From assembly GCA_963791945.1 (NCBI GenBank), contig CAWBUD010000002.1, forward strand, positions 3,782,001 to 3,846,000: DNA of 64,000 bases, read 5' to 3'. Position 1 is the first letter of the stretch. Each line of letters begins with the position of its first letter. The notes under the pieces are model-generated. The model made no database searches and was not told the DNA's origin. It was given only the letters and a program-made list of their open reading frames with translations. Source of the stretch: PALSA-1003 sp963791945. Its GTDB lineage: Bacteria; Pseudomonadota; Gammaproteobacteria; Burkholderiales; Casimicrobiaceae. Position numbers and translations under genes: made by a program. Shown here piece after piece: positions 8,341 to 17,316 of the stretch.

Positions 8341-8383
8341 TTTCGAGTGATGACTTCCGGCGCTTCAACGTGGAGGCCGACAA

Positions 8384-9049
8384 TTGACTAATTCCAGTGT
8401 CGTTGCGCTCAAATGCCCGGGATGCGGGGCGGCGCTCAGTGTCGAGCAACAGGCTAGGACACACGCATGCAGGTATTGCGGGGTGACGTTGCGAGTTGAC
8501 CACGCCCAAGGCTCGATCTCATTGAGTTTGGTCGCAGACGCGATAGCTGGCGTGCAGCGTGGGGCGGATCGAACGGCGGCAGAGCTTGCAATTCGGCGAT
8601 TATCCGAAGAGATCAAGATGCTGGAGCGCGAACGGGCGGAACTGCGTGACCATTGGGACGACGAGGTTGCGGCTTGGTCGAAGGCCCAGCGCCTCGCCGC
8701 ACAAGCGAAAGGTCCAAATCAGGGCTTGGTTCAATTAGTGGTAGGGATTGCGGGTTTCTTCGTGGCGCTCATCATCTTCACTATGTTGTACATGGCGCTG
8801 GTTCCGGCAGAGCTACACGTCCTTTTGGCATTGCTCTCTATCGGCGGCGCATTCTACGTCGCATGGCAGGTGAGTGCCCGGTCGCCTTCGCTGTTATACG
8901 CGAAGCATCGCGGGCAAGCGGTGGCCGAGGTTCAAAAGCGGCGAGATGCTGCGCTCGTCGATCACGAAACCCAAGAGCGGGAGCTGCAAGGCCGGATCAA
9001 TCGCATAAAAGAGAGGTTGCAAGCCAACCTACGGATTGCCGACTCTTAG
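8384..9049 (+). CDS. Zinc-ribbon membrane protein
   Basis: A 221-residue protein starting at TTG 8384 with GGAGG seven bases upstream. The N-terminus has a zinc ribbon of two CxxC knuckles (CPGCG and CRYCG, residues 11-33). A charged coiled coil follows (about 65-100), then two membrane segments (LVQLVVGIAGFFVALIIFTML and LHVLLALLSIGGAFYVAW), then a second coiled coil. The layout suggests an inner-membrane protein with a cytoplasmic zinc head. I do not recognise a named family or function. Confidence 0.65.
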   Translation: MTNSSVVALKCPGCGAALSVEQQARTHACRYCGVTLRVDHAQGSISLSLVADAIAGVQRGADRTAAELAIRRLSEEIKMLERERAELRDHWDDEVAAWSKAQRLAAQAKGPNQGLVQLVVGIAGFFVALIIFTMLYMALVPAELHVLLALLSIGGAFYVAWQVSARSPSLLYAKHRGQAVAEVQKRRDAALVDHETQERELQGRINRIKERLQANLRIADS

Positions 9050-9431
9050 AGGGTCGGCTTGGACCGAGGCCGCGCAATCCTAATTGCACCGAACCGCAAA
9101 CCCCTTACCGGCTACACGCTGCTACTACTGGTCCCTTACCATTCCTTCTCGCCGTGAAGAGGCGCTATGGCCGATTAAGAGGTCAACTGCCCCTTTCCAC
9201 CGGCCTCCCCTTAACCGGCTGCTCTCAACCGGCTGCTCTCAACCCTTTCTCGGTCGTACGCTCGGCGAAGCCGACCGTCCGCATCGCCGCGGGAGCGGCC
9301 GTTCAGTCGCGGCTCATCAATGGGCGCTTCCGGCCAGGTCCGGACATTCGACTTGGGTTTGAAAATTTCCGGATTGCGGTCATTGACTGGCGGCAGCTAG
9401 TTACCCGGCTGGCGCCGAGCGTCGCCTGATC
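9050..9431. other. Intergenic stretch with a 14-bp tandem duplication
   Basis: No convincing gene. AACCGGCTGCTCTC is present twice in tandem (9213-9240). Short open frames here have no ribosome site or coherent protein. Confidence 0.5.
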
Positions 9432-9776
9432 GTGGATGGGGATAATCGGATAATCAGTCTGAATTCGATGCGACGCGAATATTGTCGGAGCACAGCGGAG
9501 GCGCACACGATCGCCGAGCTAGTGCTCTACGCGCGTGAGCTGCTCGACATCATTGCAGAGGAAATCATTGACCAGCCGAAGTCGACCGTGGCCGACGCTC
9601 GCGCTGTCCTCGCTCAACTGCGAAGCCGTCTCGAGTCTCCGGAGCGTGACATCATGCCGGCATTGACGGGGGCAAGCCCGCTCGAACTCGCGCACAGCAA
9701 CCGCCCCATCCCTTATGGGAGCGGTTCGACCTCTGAAAGCCTGAACGAAGCAATCATGCGCTCGAACTGTTCTTGA
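9432..9776 (+). CDS. Hypothetical protein
   Basis: A 114-residue frame from GTG 9432 (an internal ATG at 9468 is an alternative). The middle is amphipathic helix (ELVLYARELLDIIAEEIIDQ, then VADARAVLAQLRSRLE), which reads like a real small soluble protein. No motif is recognised and no strong ribosome site is visible. Its 3' end overlaps the opposite-strand gene ending at 9713, so at least one of the two may be shorter than drawn or false. Confidence 0.4.
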   Translation: MDGDNRIISLNSMRREYCRSTAEAHTIAELVLYARELLDIIAEEIIDQPKSTVADARAVLAQLRSRLESPERDIMPALTGASPLELAHSNRPIPYGSGSTSESLNEAIMRSNCS

Positions 9777-9925
9777 GCGACAAACTCGCGCCACTCGGGA
9801 TCCATGCGTTGCGCAATTGCTCGCGCAATGCAAGCTGCATCGACGGCGTCATCCGGTTCGAGCAGTTCTGTGCTCAATGACCGAGAGGAATTTTCGCGTG
9901 CGACGACAATCGCCGACATCATCAC
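9713..9925 (-). CDS. Small hypothetical protein
   Basis: A 70-residue frame beginning with ATGATGATG at 9925 and a strong ribosome site GAGGGGG just upstream on the minus strand. The protein (MMMSAIVVARENSSRSLSTE...) ends in an acidic helical region with WREFVAQEQFERMI. No domain is recognised. It runs tail-to-tail into the plus-strand frame at 9432-9776 with a 64-base overlap. The ribosome site makes this the better-supported of the two. Confidence 0.5.
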   Translation of the reverse strand: MMMSAIVVARENSSRSLSTELLEPDDAVDAACIARAIAQRMDPEWREFVAQEQFERMIASFRLSEVEPLP

Positions 9926-10371
9926 CCCCTCAATAGAACAGATGCACCTTCTTTGTACTGCACGAAAGCAGGAAGCGCCTTGACCAGGGTCAAATCACCA
10001 AAGGATCAACGCGCGTGCCGTGGGCATCAAGAATGGCCTCTCGGTGAAGTTCACCTACCGCACTTGCCCACTAGACTGCACTGCTCGTTCAGGTGGCGTT
10101 GCTCTGGCGCATTGGATTCGCGCTCTCGGGCTCCTATCATCTATTACTCAAAATATCCTACAGCGCCGCGCCGTCTACGGTCTGTACGGGCGCGCACATA
10201 GGTAGCACGCGGCGGCGCGGCTGCACATCATCCGTTTGGCACAGACCTTACCAACCGAGATCTGATCCCGCAGCCATCGGCCGAGTTCGGCCAAGAGCTC
10301 CCGTACCGCAAAGTCGCCGACCGCGGACGTTCGATTGCGTTGTCGACGCAATTCCGACGAGGAGCTGCCCG
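9926..10371. other. Intergenic stretch, nothing recognised
   Basis: Open frames in this interval are short, arginine-rich and lack ribosome sites. No repeat or hairpin stands out. Confidence 0.5.
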
Positions 10372-10785
10372 TTACCGAACTTCTTTCGGCTGAACCTTAT
10401 AGTCGTAGCCCTTCCCGCTCTTGCCCTTGAATGGATAGTTGTGGTCGTTGGGATCGAAGCGGAGTGTTATATCCCAATCGTAGCACCCGTCAAATTTGAC
10501 AGTTGCCGAAGTGATCTTGACTTCATGTTCACAGGTCGTCATGTGCTCTAGCTGTCGGATCTTTGCAACGACCTTGTCTCCGCGAGCCTCAAATATGATT
10601 TCCGACTGGCCTTCATCTCCGGCTAGACGCCAGTTGGCTATCCATCCTGCAGGTCGAAGCAGCGTCGCCTTGATCTTGTCGGGCCGACTCGCGGTCTGAT
10701 GTTGGGCCATCGCTCCGAACGTCGCAGCCGTAGCAAAGACTGCGCATACAGCCACGCGAAGCCCCCTGATTGTTTCGTCGCGCAT
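10372..10785 (-). CDS. Secreted hypothetical protein
   Basis: A 137-residue protein with a signal peptide (MRDETIRGLRVAVCAVFATA..., cleavage expected near MAQ-HQTA). ATG 10785 was chosen because GAGGAGC lies six bases upstream. The mature part contains two cysteines (TTCEHEVKI and DGCYDWDI) that could form a disulfide, in a probable beta-rich fold. No family is recognised. The gene is alone on the minus strand, with long gene-free stretches on both sides. Confidence 0.65.
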   Translation of the reverse strand: MRDETIRGLRVAVCAVFATAATFGAMAQHQTASRPDKIKATLLRPAGWIANWRLAGDEGQSEIIFEARGDKVVAKIRQLEHMTTCEHEVKITSATVKFDGCYDWDITLRFDPNDHNYPFKGKSGKGYDYKVQPKEVR

Positions 10786-11366
10786 GGTTTGCTCCTCGGT
10801 CAAGGTCGTCATGACGATCCAGCTACACGACCGCTTGGTGTTGCGCTGCGTCAGTTAGCACGGGCCACCCGTCGTAGTCCTCTCAGGACGCGCCGATGAG
10901 CGGCGTGCGGCAAGACGTCGTTAACAAACACCAACGGTGACACACGTCTGCTTGTAGCAAAACCTACGCCGGGACTTGCGGAAAGGTCTTGTCGTTAATC
11001 AAGCACGGTGCAATTAGGCGCCTAAAGTTGGTCCGCCTTTGGTGGCAAGTCGTCGCGTGAGACGGCGCGGCGAGTGCTCGACGCCCCGCGAATGACGGCT
11101 CCCGCTCTCCAGCAACGTCTGCAAGGGGTCGAGGGCGTGTGAAAACGCGGAAGTTGCTTAAACGAGGAAACTTTCTACACTGAAGCATCGGGTTTCTTCG
11201 GGACAGACATGGCCGACTGGCAGCTATCGGCCTGAGCGGCAGTGTAGGAAACGTCTTGTTGACGCTGATCAACACGTTTATCGAAAGTTCTTCACACAAT
11301 AGCGTCGGGTTACCTCGTATAGCGCGACGCTAACAGCCGTCGCGTTGCTGATGGGAGGATTCGACG
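10786..11366. other. Long intergenic stretch, nothing recognised
   Basis: About 580 bases between a minus-strand secreted protein gene and a plus-strand membrane peptide gene. No convincing open frame. Promoters for both genes are expected here but I cannot assign them. Confidence 0.5.
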
Positions 11367-11573
11367 ATGACGAATCGGATCCCGCGCAAGTCAGCAGCTC
11401 GCATCGCCGCTCGGGTCGTAGTGGCATTGGGTATTCTCTTGCTTGCTGCACTCATATGGCAGCAGCTCTCGGAGCCGAAGGCGCTGACATCAGGAGCGTC
11501 AGAGCCTACCCAATACGGCTATCTTGCTTACTCTGGTGAGGACATTTGGCACGCGTTTCCGTTTGGACGCTGA
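11367..11573 (+). CDS. Small single-pass membrane protein
   Basis: A 68-residue protein with a basic N-terminus and one membrane helix (VVVALGILLLAALIWQQL, about residues 17-34), followed by a short polar tail. ATG 11367 has GGGAGGA seven bases upstream, a strong site, which is the main argument that it is real. No family is recognised. The universal stress protein gene follows 60 bases later on the same strand. Confidence 0.6.
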   Translation: MTNRIPRKSAARIAARVVVALGILLLAALIWQQLSEPKALTSGASEPTQYGYLAYSGEDIWHAFPFGR

Positions 11574-11632
11574 GGACTTGTGCGCCATGGCTATTTCAAT
11601 CAGCGATAAAGGCTAGAGTAGCGGGTATCGAC

Positions 11633-12052
11633 ATGTACAGAATTCTCGTCGCGGTAGACGGTTCGGAGCACTCGCGGCGCGCGGTGGATTACGCAGCGCG
11701 GCGTGCCAAAGAAGTGCCCTGCAAGATTGACCTGCTGCATGTGGAGAAACCGGTGATGGCCTGGGAGGTCGGGCCGGTTTCATCGGCCGAAGCTGCGTCA
11801 AACGTGCATCAGCTTGAGAGCAAAGAGGTGCTGGACGCAGGCGCGGGTCAGTTCGACCAGACAACCGAGGTCGAGAGACATGCCGTAACAGGCGAACCGG
11901 CCGCAACTATACTCGAGCAGGCAACAAAGCTCGGCGTCGACGAGATCATCATCGCCTCACGCGGCCTGCGACCATTGGGAGCGGCGCTGCTCGGCTCGGT
12001 CGCGTACAAAGTTGTGCACGCGGCCAAGGTGCCAGTCGTCGTAGTGCGTTAA
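11633..12052 (+). CDS. UspA-family universal stress protein
   Basis: A 139-residue single-domain Usp protein beginning MYRILVAVDGSEHSRRAVDY, the typical first strand and helix. The C-terminal nucleotide-binding region reads SRGLRPLGAALLGSVAYKVV and then VPVVVVR, close to the ATP-binding G-2x-G-9x-G(S/T) pattern. Family role: cytoplasmic stress protein, often nucleotide binding. ATG 11633 gives the normal family length; an upstream in-frame ATG would add 29 unrelated residues. It lies among stress and secreted genes of the island. Confidence 0.88.
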   Translation: MYRILVAVDGSEHSRRAVDYAARRAKEVPCKIDLLHVEKPVMAWEVGPVSSAEAASNVHQLESKEVLDAGAGQFDQTTEVERHAVTGEPAATILEQATKLGVDEIIIASRGLRPLGAALLGSVAYKVVHAAKVPVVVVR

Positions 12053-12112
12053 CCCGGGCCAGCGCATCGCGCTACGCGACGAGGTGACGGGCGTCAGAGA
12101 AAGGAGAACGCG

Positions 12113-12847
12113 ATGTTCAACAAGCGAACGATCCTTCTCGAATTTGCTGTCGGTATGACGGTTGCGACATTGACCCTGGGTGGAGCTGGCGTCGCATCAG
12201 CACAGCCCGCCCAGCGTGAGTACATCGCCGCAACCGACACTTATAGCGTGATGACGGAAAACGACCAAGCCGTCCTTGTCCTTGGGATTCTGAAGCCGCG
12301 GAAGCGCACCGCATTCGTATCTGCTCCAGCGCGGTTGAACTACTTTCTCACCGATTGCGAATACCGCACGATCGAACGAAGCGGAAAGACCGCGCACTGG
12401 AAAATGGCAGCGGGCAGCGCCGGGAGTTCGGCCGCCACTGAAGCGATCTCGCTAGAGAACATCGGCAAGTCCAACTGCAGGATGATCAGCTTCGAGCCGA
12501 AGGCGCCTTCAGCAAGCGTAGCGGCGACTCAATTTCCTCAGGAGGCGCCTCGCTGCTTCGCGGCTTCACCTGACATTTGTAGTGTTATTGCACAGAACGA
12601 CAGCTCAGTCCTCGTCAAAGCCGTCCTGAAGCCCGGTCAACAGACCGAGTTCTTCTCATTGCCCCCCGCGTTGTTCTTCTACCTGACAGACTGCACGCAC
12701 AGAGGAATCTATACTAAGAACGGTGTGGGGTTGGATTTTCCAATGCGGCCCTCAGGGCTGGCCTATAGCATCGCGCTTCGAGAATCTGTTGCGTTGAAGA
12801 ACATTGGCACCTCAGAGTGCAGGATTCTCATGTTCATGCCGAAATAG
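12113..12847 (+). CDS. Secreted protein with two homologous domains
   Basis: A 244-residue exported protein with a clear signal peptide (about residues 1-31, ending GVASAQP) and an excellent ribosome site AAAGGAG. The mature part is an internal duplication. Residues about 40-134 (YSVMTENDQAVLVLGILKP ... FLTDCEYRTIE ... LENIGKSNCRMISFEPK) match about 147-244 (CSVIAQNDSSVLVKAVLKP ... YLTDCTHRGIY ... LKNIGTSECRILMFMPK). Each copy has a conserved cysteine pair and a probable cupin-like beta fold. Function unknown. Confidence 0.75.
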   Translation: MFNKRTILLEFAVGMTVATLTLGGAGVASAQPAQREYIAATDTYSVMTENDQAVLVLGILKPRKRTAFVSAPARLNYFLTDCEYRTIERSGKTAHWKMAAGSAGSSAATEAISLENIGKSNCRMISFEPKAPSASVAATQFPQEAPRCFAASPDICSVIAQNDSSVLVKAVLKPGQQTEFFSLPPALFFYLTDCTHRGIYTKNGVGLDFPMRPSGLAYSIALRESVALKNIGTSECRILMFMPK

Positions 12848-13392
12848 CGGCCGGCATGGTTTGCCGCTCGACACGGACGCAGTTTCAGAGGCTGCTTAGC
12901 GGCGTTGTTCCAATGACCGCTTCTTGCTGACCCGAGCGTCAGCAACGGGTTGGGCACGGCCGCCCGGTCCCTAGCGATGAGCGGCCGTTCCACGATCTAC
13001 ACCGGCCGTTCATGCCTCGATGGCCGGTGTGAGTTGTGCAGCGGCCGTTCGTATCGGAGAGGCGGAAGTCTCTGACCGGCCAAAAGCAGTCGTAGCGCGT
13101 TGCGCTCCATTGCAGTCATTGATCGGTGCTCGTCGGCCACGAGCGGTCTATCAAACATCTCGTCCGGGTGCGTGAGATAGGCCTCGACCCGAAGGGCAGG
13201 GGCGCGTCCGTTGATGGAAGGAAGGTCGCCGTCGACGGCTTACTGCCAGAGAGGAGCTGATGCTCTCGCGAATGCGCATGCGTCCTATTTCGCTAGCGGA
13301 GTTGCGTAACGTACAGGTTTATTGATGCGGCGCAAATCCCGACCACGGAGGTTGGTATAGGGTCCACGGCATAAGCTGTACAAGGGAGGCGT
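12848..13392. other. Intergenic stretch with GGCCGTTC repeats
   Basis: No convincing gene in about 545 bases. CGGCCGTTC occurs three times within about 70 bases (from about 12980 to 13050), within imperfect palindromes such as CACCGGCCGTT and GGCCGGTGTG. Significance unknown. Confidence 0.45.
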
Positions 13393-13596
13393 ATGCGAAG
13401 TCAATCCGCAATCATTGTTTCCCTGTCACTGGTCTTCGCGGGTTGCGCCACTCCTTCAAAGGATTCTCGGTTACCTACGTGTCTTTCTCGGACTCGGCAG
13501 GTTAGCGCTTTGGGGGGCAGAGTATGGCTGAGGCACCCGGCGGTGGCGGACCTAAGATTCTTGAGGCGCTCAAGGAGTTTCTATCACCGGAAATGA
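13393..13596 (+). CDS. Short lipoprotein
   Basis: A 67-residue frame starting with a lipoprotein signal (MRSQSAIIVSLSLVFAGCAT; lipobox VFAGC, cysteine 18). AGGGAGG lies upstream of the ATG. The last 25 residues overlap the start of the next gene in another frame and are arginine-rich, so the functional protein may be short, or a frameshift may have separated a lipoprotein leader from the 288-residue protein that follows. Confidence 0.5.
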   Translation: MRSQSAIIVSLSLVFAGCATPSKDSRLPTCLSRTRQVSALGGRVWLRHPAVADLRFLRRSRSFYHRK

Positions 13597-14390
13597 TTAG
13601 GGCCCTTAGTCCGACTGAGGGCTTCGAAGCTAGCGCACACACCTTCCAAGCGGTTGAGTCTGAAGGCCGATGGAAATCGAAGGAAGACTATGGGCCGGGG
13701 CGCGAGTTAATGCCTCCCGAGAAGAAAAGGGGAAACGTCAAAATTCGTACGAAGACGATACTGAAGATATCTATCACGAGCCCAAGTGAGGCAATGCGAG
13801 ACCAAATTACTTATTCCGCATATTTGAACACATCTGGAATTGTGACCCTGGGATTTTATGCTGAAATCCTGGCCCACCTCCCCGCATGGACAGTAAATCC
13901 GAGTGAGGCTATTACATTCAGTCACCTCCCGAACCCTACCCACCTTAAAGTCATTCCAAGACGCAATAAAAGAAATCGAGAGCTTCCCCTCATAAAGCAA
14001 GCCATTCAGGCGGTGCCTTCCGTGGCCGAAATTGAAGCGGTGTGGTGGTCGGACGGGCTCGAGATCTACGCTGGGCACGTCGCCCCGAGACACGTTTGTG
14101 GCTTTGGCTCACTGTTCAATAATCAGGCGCGCGTAGAGTTCAATGGCACTACGTTTGGCAATGCCTTTCCGCTTTCGTACTTGCTAACTTTTACCGGTCA
14201 TTTGAATCCGGTCGGCCCAAAATTCTTCGAATTTCGCAGAGCGACGATAATTACGGCAGATGGCAAAGCGATTGGTCAGTACTGCGAACTCTCGGACAGA
14301 GATGATGTTAAGGGGCGCCCGCAAACTATTAAGCCTAGTGCCAAAGATGGTTACGTCCTGGAAGTACCGAGTTTGACTCGCCCCCAATGA
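13524..14390 (+). CDS. Hypothetical protein
   Basis: A 288-residue protein starting at ATG 13524 with GGGGGG six bases upstream. It is soluble and probably beta-rich in the second half (WWSDGLEIYAGHVAPRHVCG ... FRRATIITADGKAIGQYCEL). No motif is recognised. It overlaps the short lipoprotein frame by 73 bases; the only stop blocking an in-frame join upstream is at 13503. It precedes the large protein of unknown function on the same strand and may belong with it. Confidence 0.6.
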   Translation: MAEAPGGGGPKILEALKEFLSPEMIRALSPTEGFEASAHTFQAVESEGRWKSKEDYGPGRELMPPEKKRGNVKIRTKTILKISITSPSEAMRDQITYSAYLNTSGIVTLGFYAEILAHLPAWTVNPSEAITFSHLPNPTHLKVIPRRNKRNRELPLIKQAIQAVPSVAEIEAVWWSDGLEIYAGHVAPRHVCGFGSLFNNQARVEFNGTTFGNAFPLSYLLTFTGHLNPVGPKFFEFRRATIITADGKAIGQYCELSDRDDVKGRPQTIKPSAKDGYVLEVPSLTRPQ

Positions 14391-14472
14391 CGGAATTGCT
14401 TGTGTGACAGTGACTTTCGCCGACGACGCAGCGGCTACGAGATCACTACGCTGCTAGTTGAGGGAGACAAAG

Positions 14473-14733
14473 ATGCCAGAACTCATGCGTTTTCGAGTCG
14501 CGCGGTCTCCGCAGCGACGCGTACCCGATCCGAAGACGACTCTCACGTTAGGCCCTGGCGCCGTATTGGATTGGACCAAGACCAAGCTCAAAGGTGTTGC
14601 GATTAATGCGCCCGATCGTGGTAAGCGCCGGCGCTTACTGTCCCAAGATCGAGCTCGGGTGCCCGCGCATCAATGGGGGCGCTCATTGCCGATTTCTCGT
14701 ATGACCCGATCTACATCGCGCTGGTCTCCTTAG
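14473..14733 (+). CDS. Small hypothetical protein, possibly a broken N-terminal part of the next gene
   Basis: An 86-residue frame from ATG 14473 with GGGAG upstream. The first 55 residues (MPELMRFRVARSPQRRVPDP...) read like normal coding sequence; the end is arginine/serine-rich and overlaps the next gene by 61 bases. A third frame from ATG 14606 (MRPIVVSAGAYCPKIELG...) reads well up to a run of five G at 14675-14679, where losing one G would join it to the large protein. Either two small genes are present or the large gene carries frameshifts. Confidence 0.35.
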   Translation: MPELMRFRVARSPQRRVPDPKTTLTLGPGAVLDWTKTKLKGVAINAPDRGKRRRLLSQDRARVPAHQWGRSLPISRMTRSTSRWSP

Positions 14734-17069
14734 ATGAATTCCTCACGGCGCGATCCAACACACCCGACGTCCAAGAGTTGGCCGACACCATCACAACAAC
14801 AATCCTGCCGCTTGTCGAGCATTGGTGGCAGTTCCGAGCCCAACTCGAGGCGGCGCTAGCGAACATGATGACGACGGACGCACCGGCGGACCTGCTCGAT
14901 CTACTCGTGCGACTACTCCTTCTCATGGGCTTGGTCGAACTCTGGGCGCGCCATCCCGACCAACTCTCCAAGCCCCTCGAGGTGTACAACGCGTTGCGAT
15001 GGCGTACGGTTGTGCTGCCCGATGCGCTTGTTCAAACGCTCCGCGACAGCGTAAACACTAAGCGCATGGGGCCAGACTGGAAGAAGATCCATGCGCCCGG
15101 TGGGCTATTCGCGATTCGCAGCGGACTCGCAGACCTATTCGTCACCGAGGAGGAATGGCTGGACTTTGAAGCCGGCGAGGTTGCATTCATTGAGAACATC
15201 CTCCCGGGAGAGCTCAAGGAGCGCCGCCACTTTGATCTCAACCAGTTCGCGCAGACGATTACGACCGACACTACGAAGTCGACCACACAAGAGAACACAG
15301 TCCAAGCGACGGATCGCAGCGAGCTTCGAACGCAATCGGCGAACGATGTCAGCCTAGCTGCCCATATCGAGGGCAAATTGGATACAAGCGGCCAGTATGG
15401 GCCGACGCATGTCGACACGCACATCGGTGGCAGTCTGGACTTCAGTTCCCATCAGTCGTCGGAAAGAGCAGCGACCCAGGCCCGCGAGACGGTGGCTCGT
15501 GCCGTAACGAGCGTCACCGAAACCGTGCGCAATATCCGAACCACTTCGACGCTGAATCGAACCACTGACCTGGAACGGCACGCGCTAGACAACAAGGGTC
15601 AATCTGGTGCCATCGTTGGCATCTACCGTTGGGTGAACAGGCGATCCGCCGTGAGGGTCATGAAGTACCCCCATCGGTTCTTATTGGAGTTTGTGATACC
15701 GGAGCCCGGCGCTTGGATGCGCTGGCTCCACCGGCAAGATCAAGCGACAGGGATCACCTCGGTCGACCCTATACCATTCACGGACACTGGCAAGGCCAAC
15801 GGGAAGCCTCTAACACCAAATGACCTGTTATATCTCGACATAGACAAGGATTCCGACAGGTACTACTTGAAAGTTGCAGCTCGGTATGCCGTGACCGGCA
15901 TTGAGCCCCCGCCGGGGCCTCAAGCGCTGGGGATAAACCTAGAGAAGGACGGTCGAGAAGACCACAAGCCGGAAAAGGTGACGCAACCGATCCACTATGC
16001 AGCGGCCAGTCTGAACGCTCCCGACGGTTACGCACCTGATTCGTGGGAAGCATCTGTATTTTCCTGGACCGATCCCGGCAATAAGGGCAGCTTCATCACG
16101 ATCTCCGTTGGAGAAAGTCAAGCCACCGCACATCCCGATACACGCCAGAGTGACAACTCTCCGTATCAGCAACTCATAAAGATGGACCCCCACCTAGCCA
16201 TTGGCCCAATCTCACAAGGGACAGTCCCGATCAGCGTGCTCGGAAACGGGATCGATGGGTACTCGATTAGCGTCCTCGTGACGTTCCAACCAACCGGACA
16301 GGGGATTGCCGCATGGAGGATCGGCACGTTCGAGACTATCGAGGGAACCTATTTCGCAATGAAACGCCAGCACGATCAGGATGTGGCGAATGCCGAGTTG
16401 GCGGGGGCCGGGAAGTCTTTCGGCGATAGCAGCAGCCCGAGCTGGAATAAACAATTGATGACCGAGGAGCTCAAGCGTCAAGTCATTGAGTTCCTCGTTG
16501 GAAGCCCGTTTAGCGGACGAAACGCCATCGCTAAGAGCACCCCTCTTTCTGACCCATTTACTGGCGCTAAGGTCGACGATACCGGCCCAGAGATCGACGT
16601 TGGCGCTGCTGCGTCGCATGGGGCGGAGATTGCGTTCCTCGAGCAAGCATTCGAATGGGAGAATCTGAGCTACGTTCTGTATCCTTATTACTGGGCGCAC
16701 CGAACGCGGTGGGATGGGATGGCAGGTATCGAGGGGGTGGACCAAGATTTCACGCGGTTTCTGCGTGCAGGGGCTGCCCGCGTGGTCGTGCCGGCGAGGC
16801 CAAGTTTCGCCGCACAGGCTAACTTGTACGCGGAGCTTGGGGTCCTTTGGGGCGGCGGACAGCCCCCTGGCCCGGGCGATCCCAACTACCTCTCGGTCGC
16901 CGATGAAATCAAGGCACGGGAGCAGAGACCCGACGACGGAGTGCAGGTCGACTCGTGGGAGACTACCATCCCGACTACGCTACTGTGGCTCCAGGTTACC
17001 GGCTCGCCACCAATGCTTGACGCGACGCTGCCAAAAAACACCACGCCTAATTTTCTACCACCAACGTGA
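14673..17069 (+). CDS. Large protein of unknown function (798 residues)
   Basis: A 798-residue protein without signal peptide. From about residue 175 (FIENILPGELKERRHFDLNQ) it has a long Thr/Ser/Glu-rich stretch (TTDTTKSTTQENTVQ..., about 200-300), then GIYRWVNRRSAVRVMKYPHR and a FVIPEPGAWM block. The C-terminus has a conserved-looking module (YVLYPYYWAHRTRWDG, FLRAGAARVVVPARPSF, LWGGGQPPGPGDPNY). From memory this order matches large uncharacterised bacterial proteins sometimes seen near phage-tail-like systems; I cannot name a function. No ribosome site precedes ATG 14673, so the true start may be upstream. Confidence 0.6.
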   Translation: MGALIADFSYDPIYIALVSLDEFLTARSNTPDVQELADTITTTILPLVEHWWQFRAQLEAALANMMTTDAPADLLDLLVRLLLLMGLVELWARHPDQLSKPLEVYNALRWRTVVLPDALVQTLRDSVNTKRMGPDWKKIHAPGGLFAIRSGLADLFVTEEEWLDFEAGEVAFIENILPGELKERRHFDLNQFAQTITTDTTKSTTQENTVQATDRSELRTQSANDVSLAAHIEGKLDTSGQYGPTHVDTHIGGSLDFSSHQSSERAATQARETVARAVTSVTETVRNIRTTSTLNRTTDLERHALDNKGQSGAIVGIYRWVNRRSAVRVMKYPHRFLLEFVIPEPGAWMRWLHRQDQATGITSVDPIPFTDTGKANGKPLTPNDLLYLDIDKDSDRYYLKVAARYAVTGIEPPPGPQALGINLEKDGREDHKPEKVTQPIHYAAASLNAPDGYAPDSWEASVFSWTDPGNKGSFITISVGESQATAHPDTRQSDNSPYQQLIKMDPHLAIGPISQGTVPISVLGNGIDGYSISVLVTFQPTGQGIAAWRIGTFETIEGTYFAMKRQHDQDVANAELAGAGKSFGDSSSPSWNKQLMTEELKRQVIEFLVGSPFSGRNAIAKSTPLSDPFTGAKVDDTGPEIDVGAAASHGAEIAFLEQAFEWENLSYVLYPYYWAHRTRWDGMAGIEGVDQDFTRFLRAGAARVVVPARPSFAAQANLYAELGVLWGGGQPPGPGDPNYLSVADEIKAREQRPDDGVQVDSWETTIPTTLLWLQVTGSPPMLDATLPKNTTPNFLPPT

Positions 17070-17316
17070 TAACAGGCCTACAAGACTCGTTTCCTTGCGG
17101 TATTGCTGTGCGCGCCGTCTGATACGGTCAAGACAGGTAGCGACAGGGAGGACTCCGCTTGGCCGCTCAGCGGATGCGCAAACGTCCGCTTTTGTTGAGT
17201 GCGACCGGCAGCTCTGGGTCCGTCAACCGACTGTCGCGATGCGACTCTTAGGCGACCGTCGGAAATCCTAAGCCGACATTGCGCCGCGTTCGTAGCATCC
17301 GATTCGGGCAGCCGGA

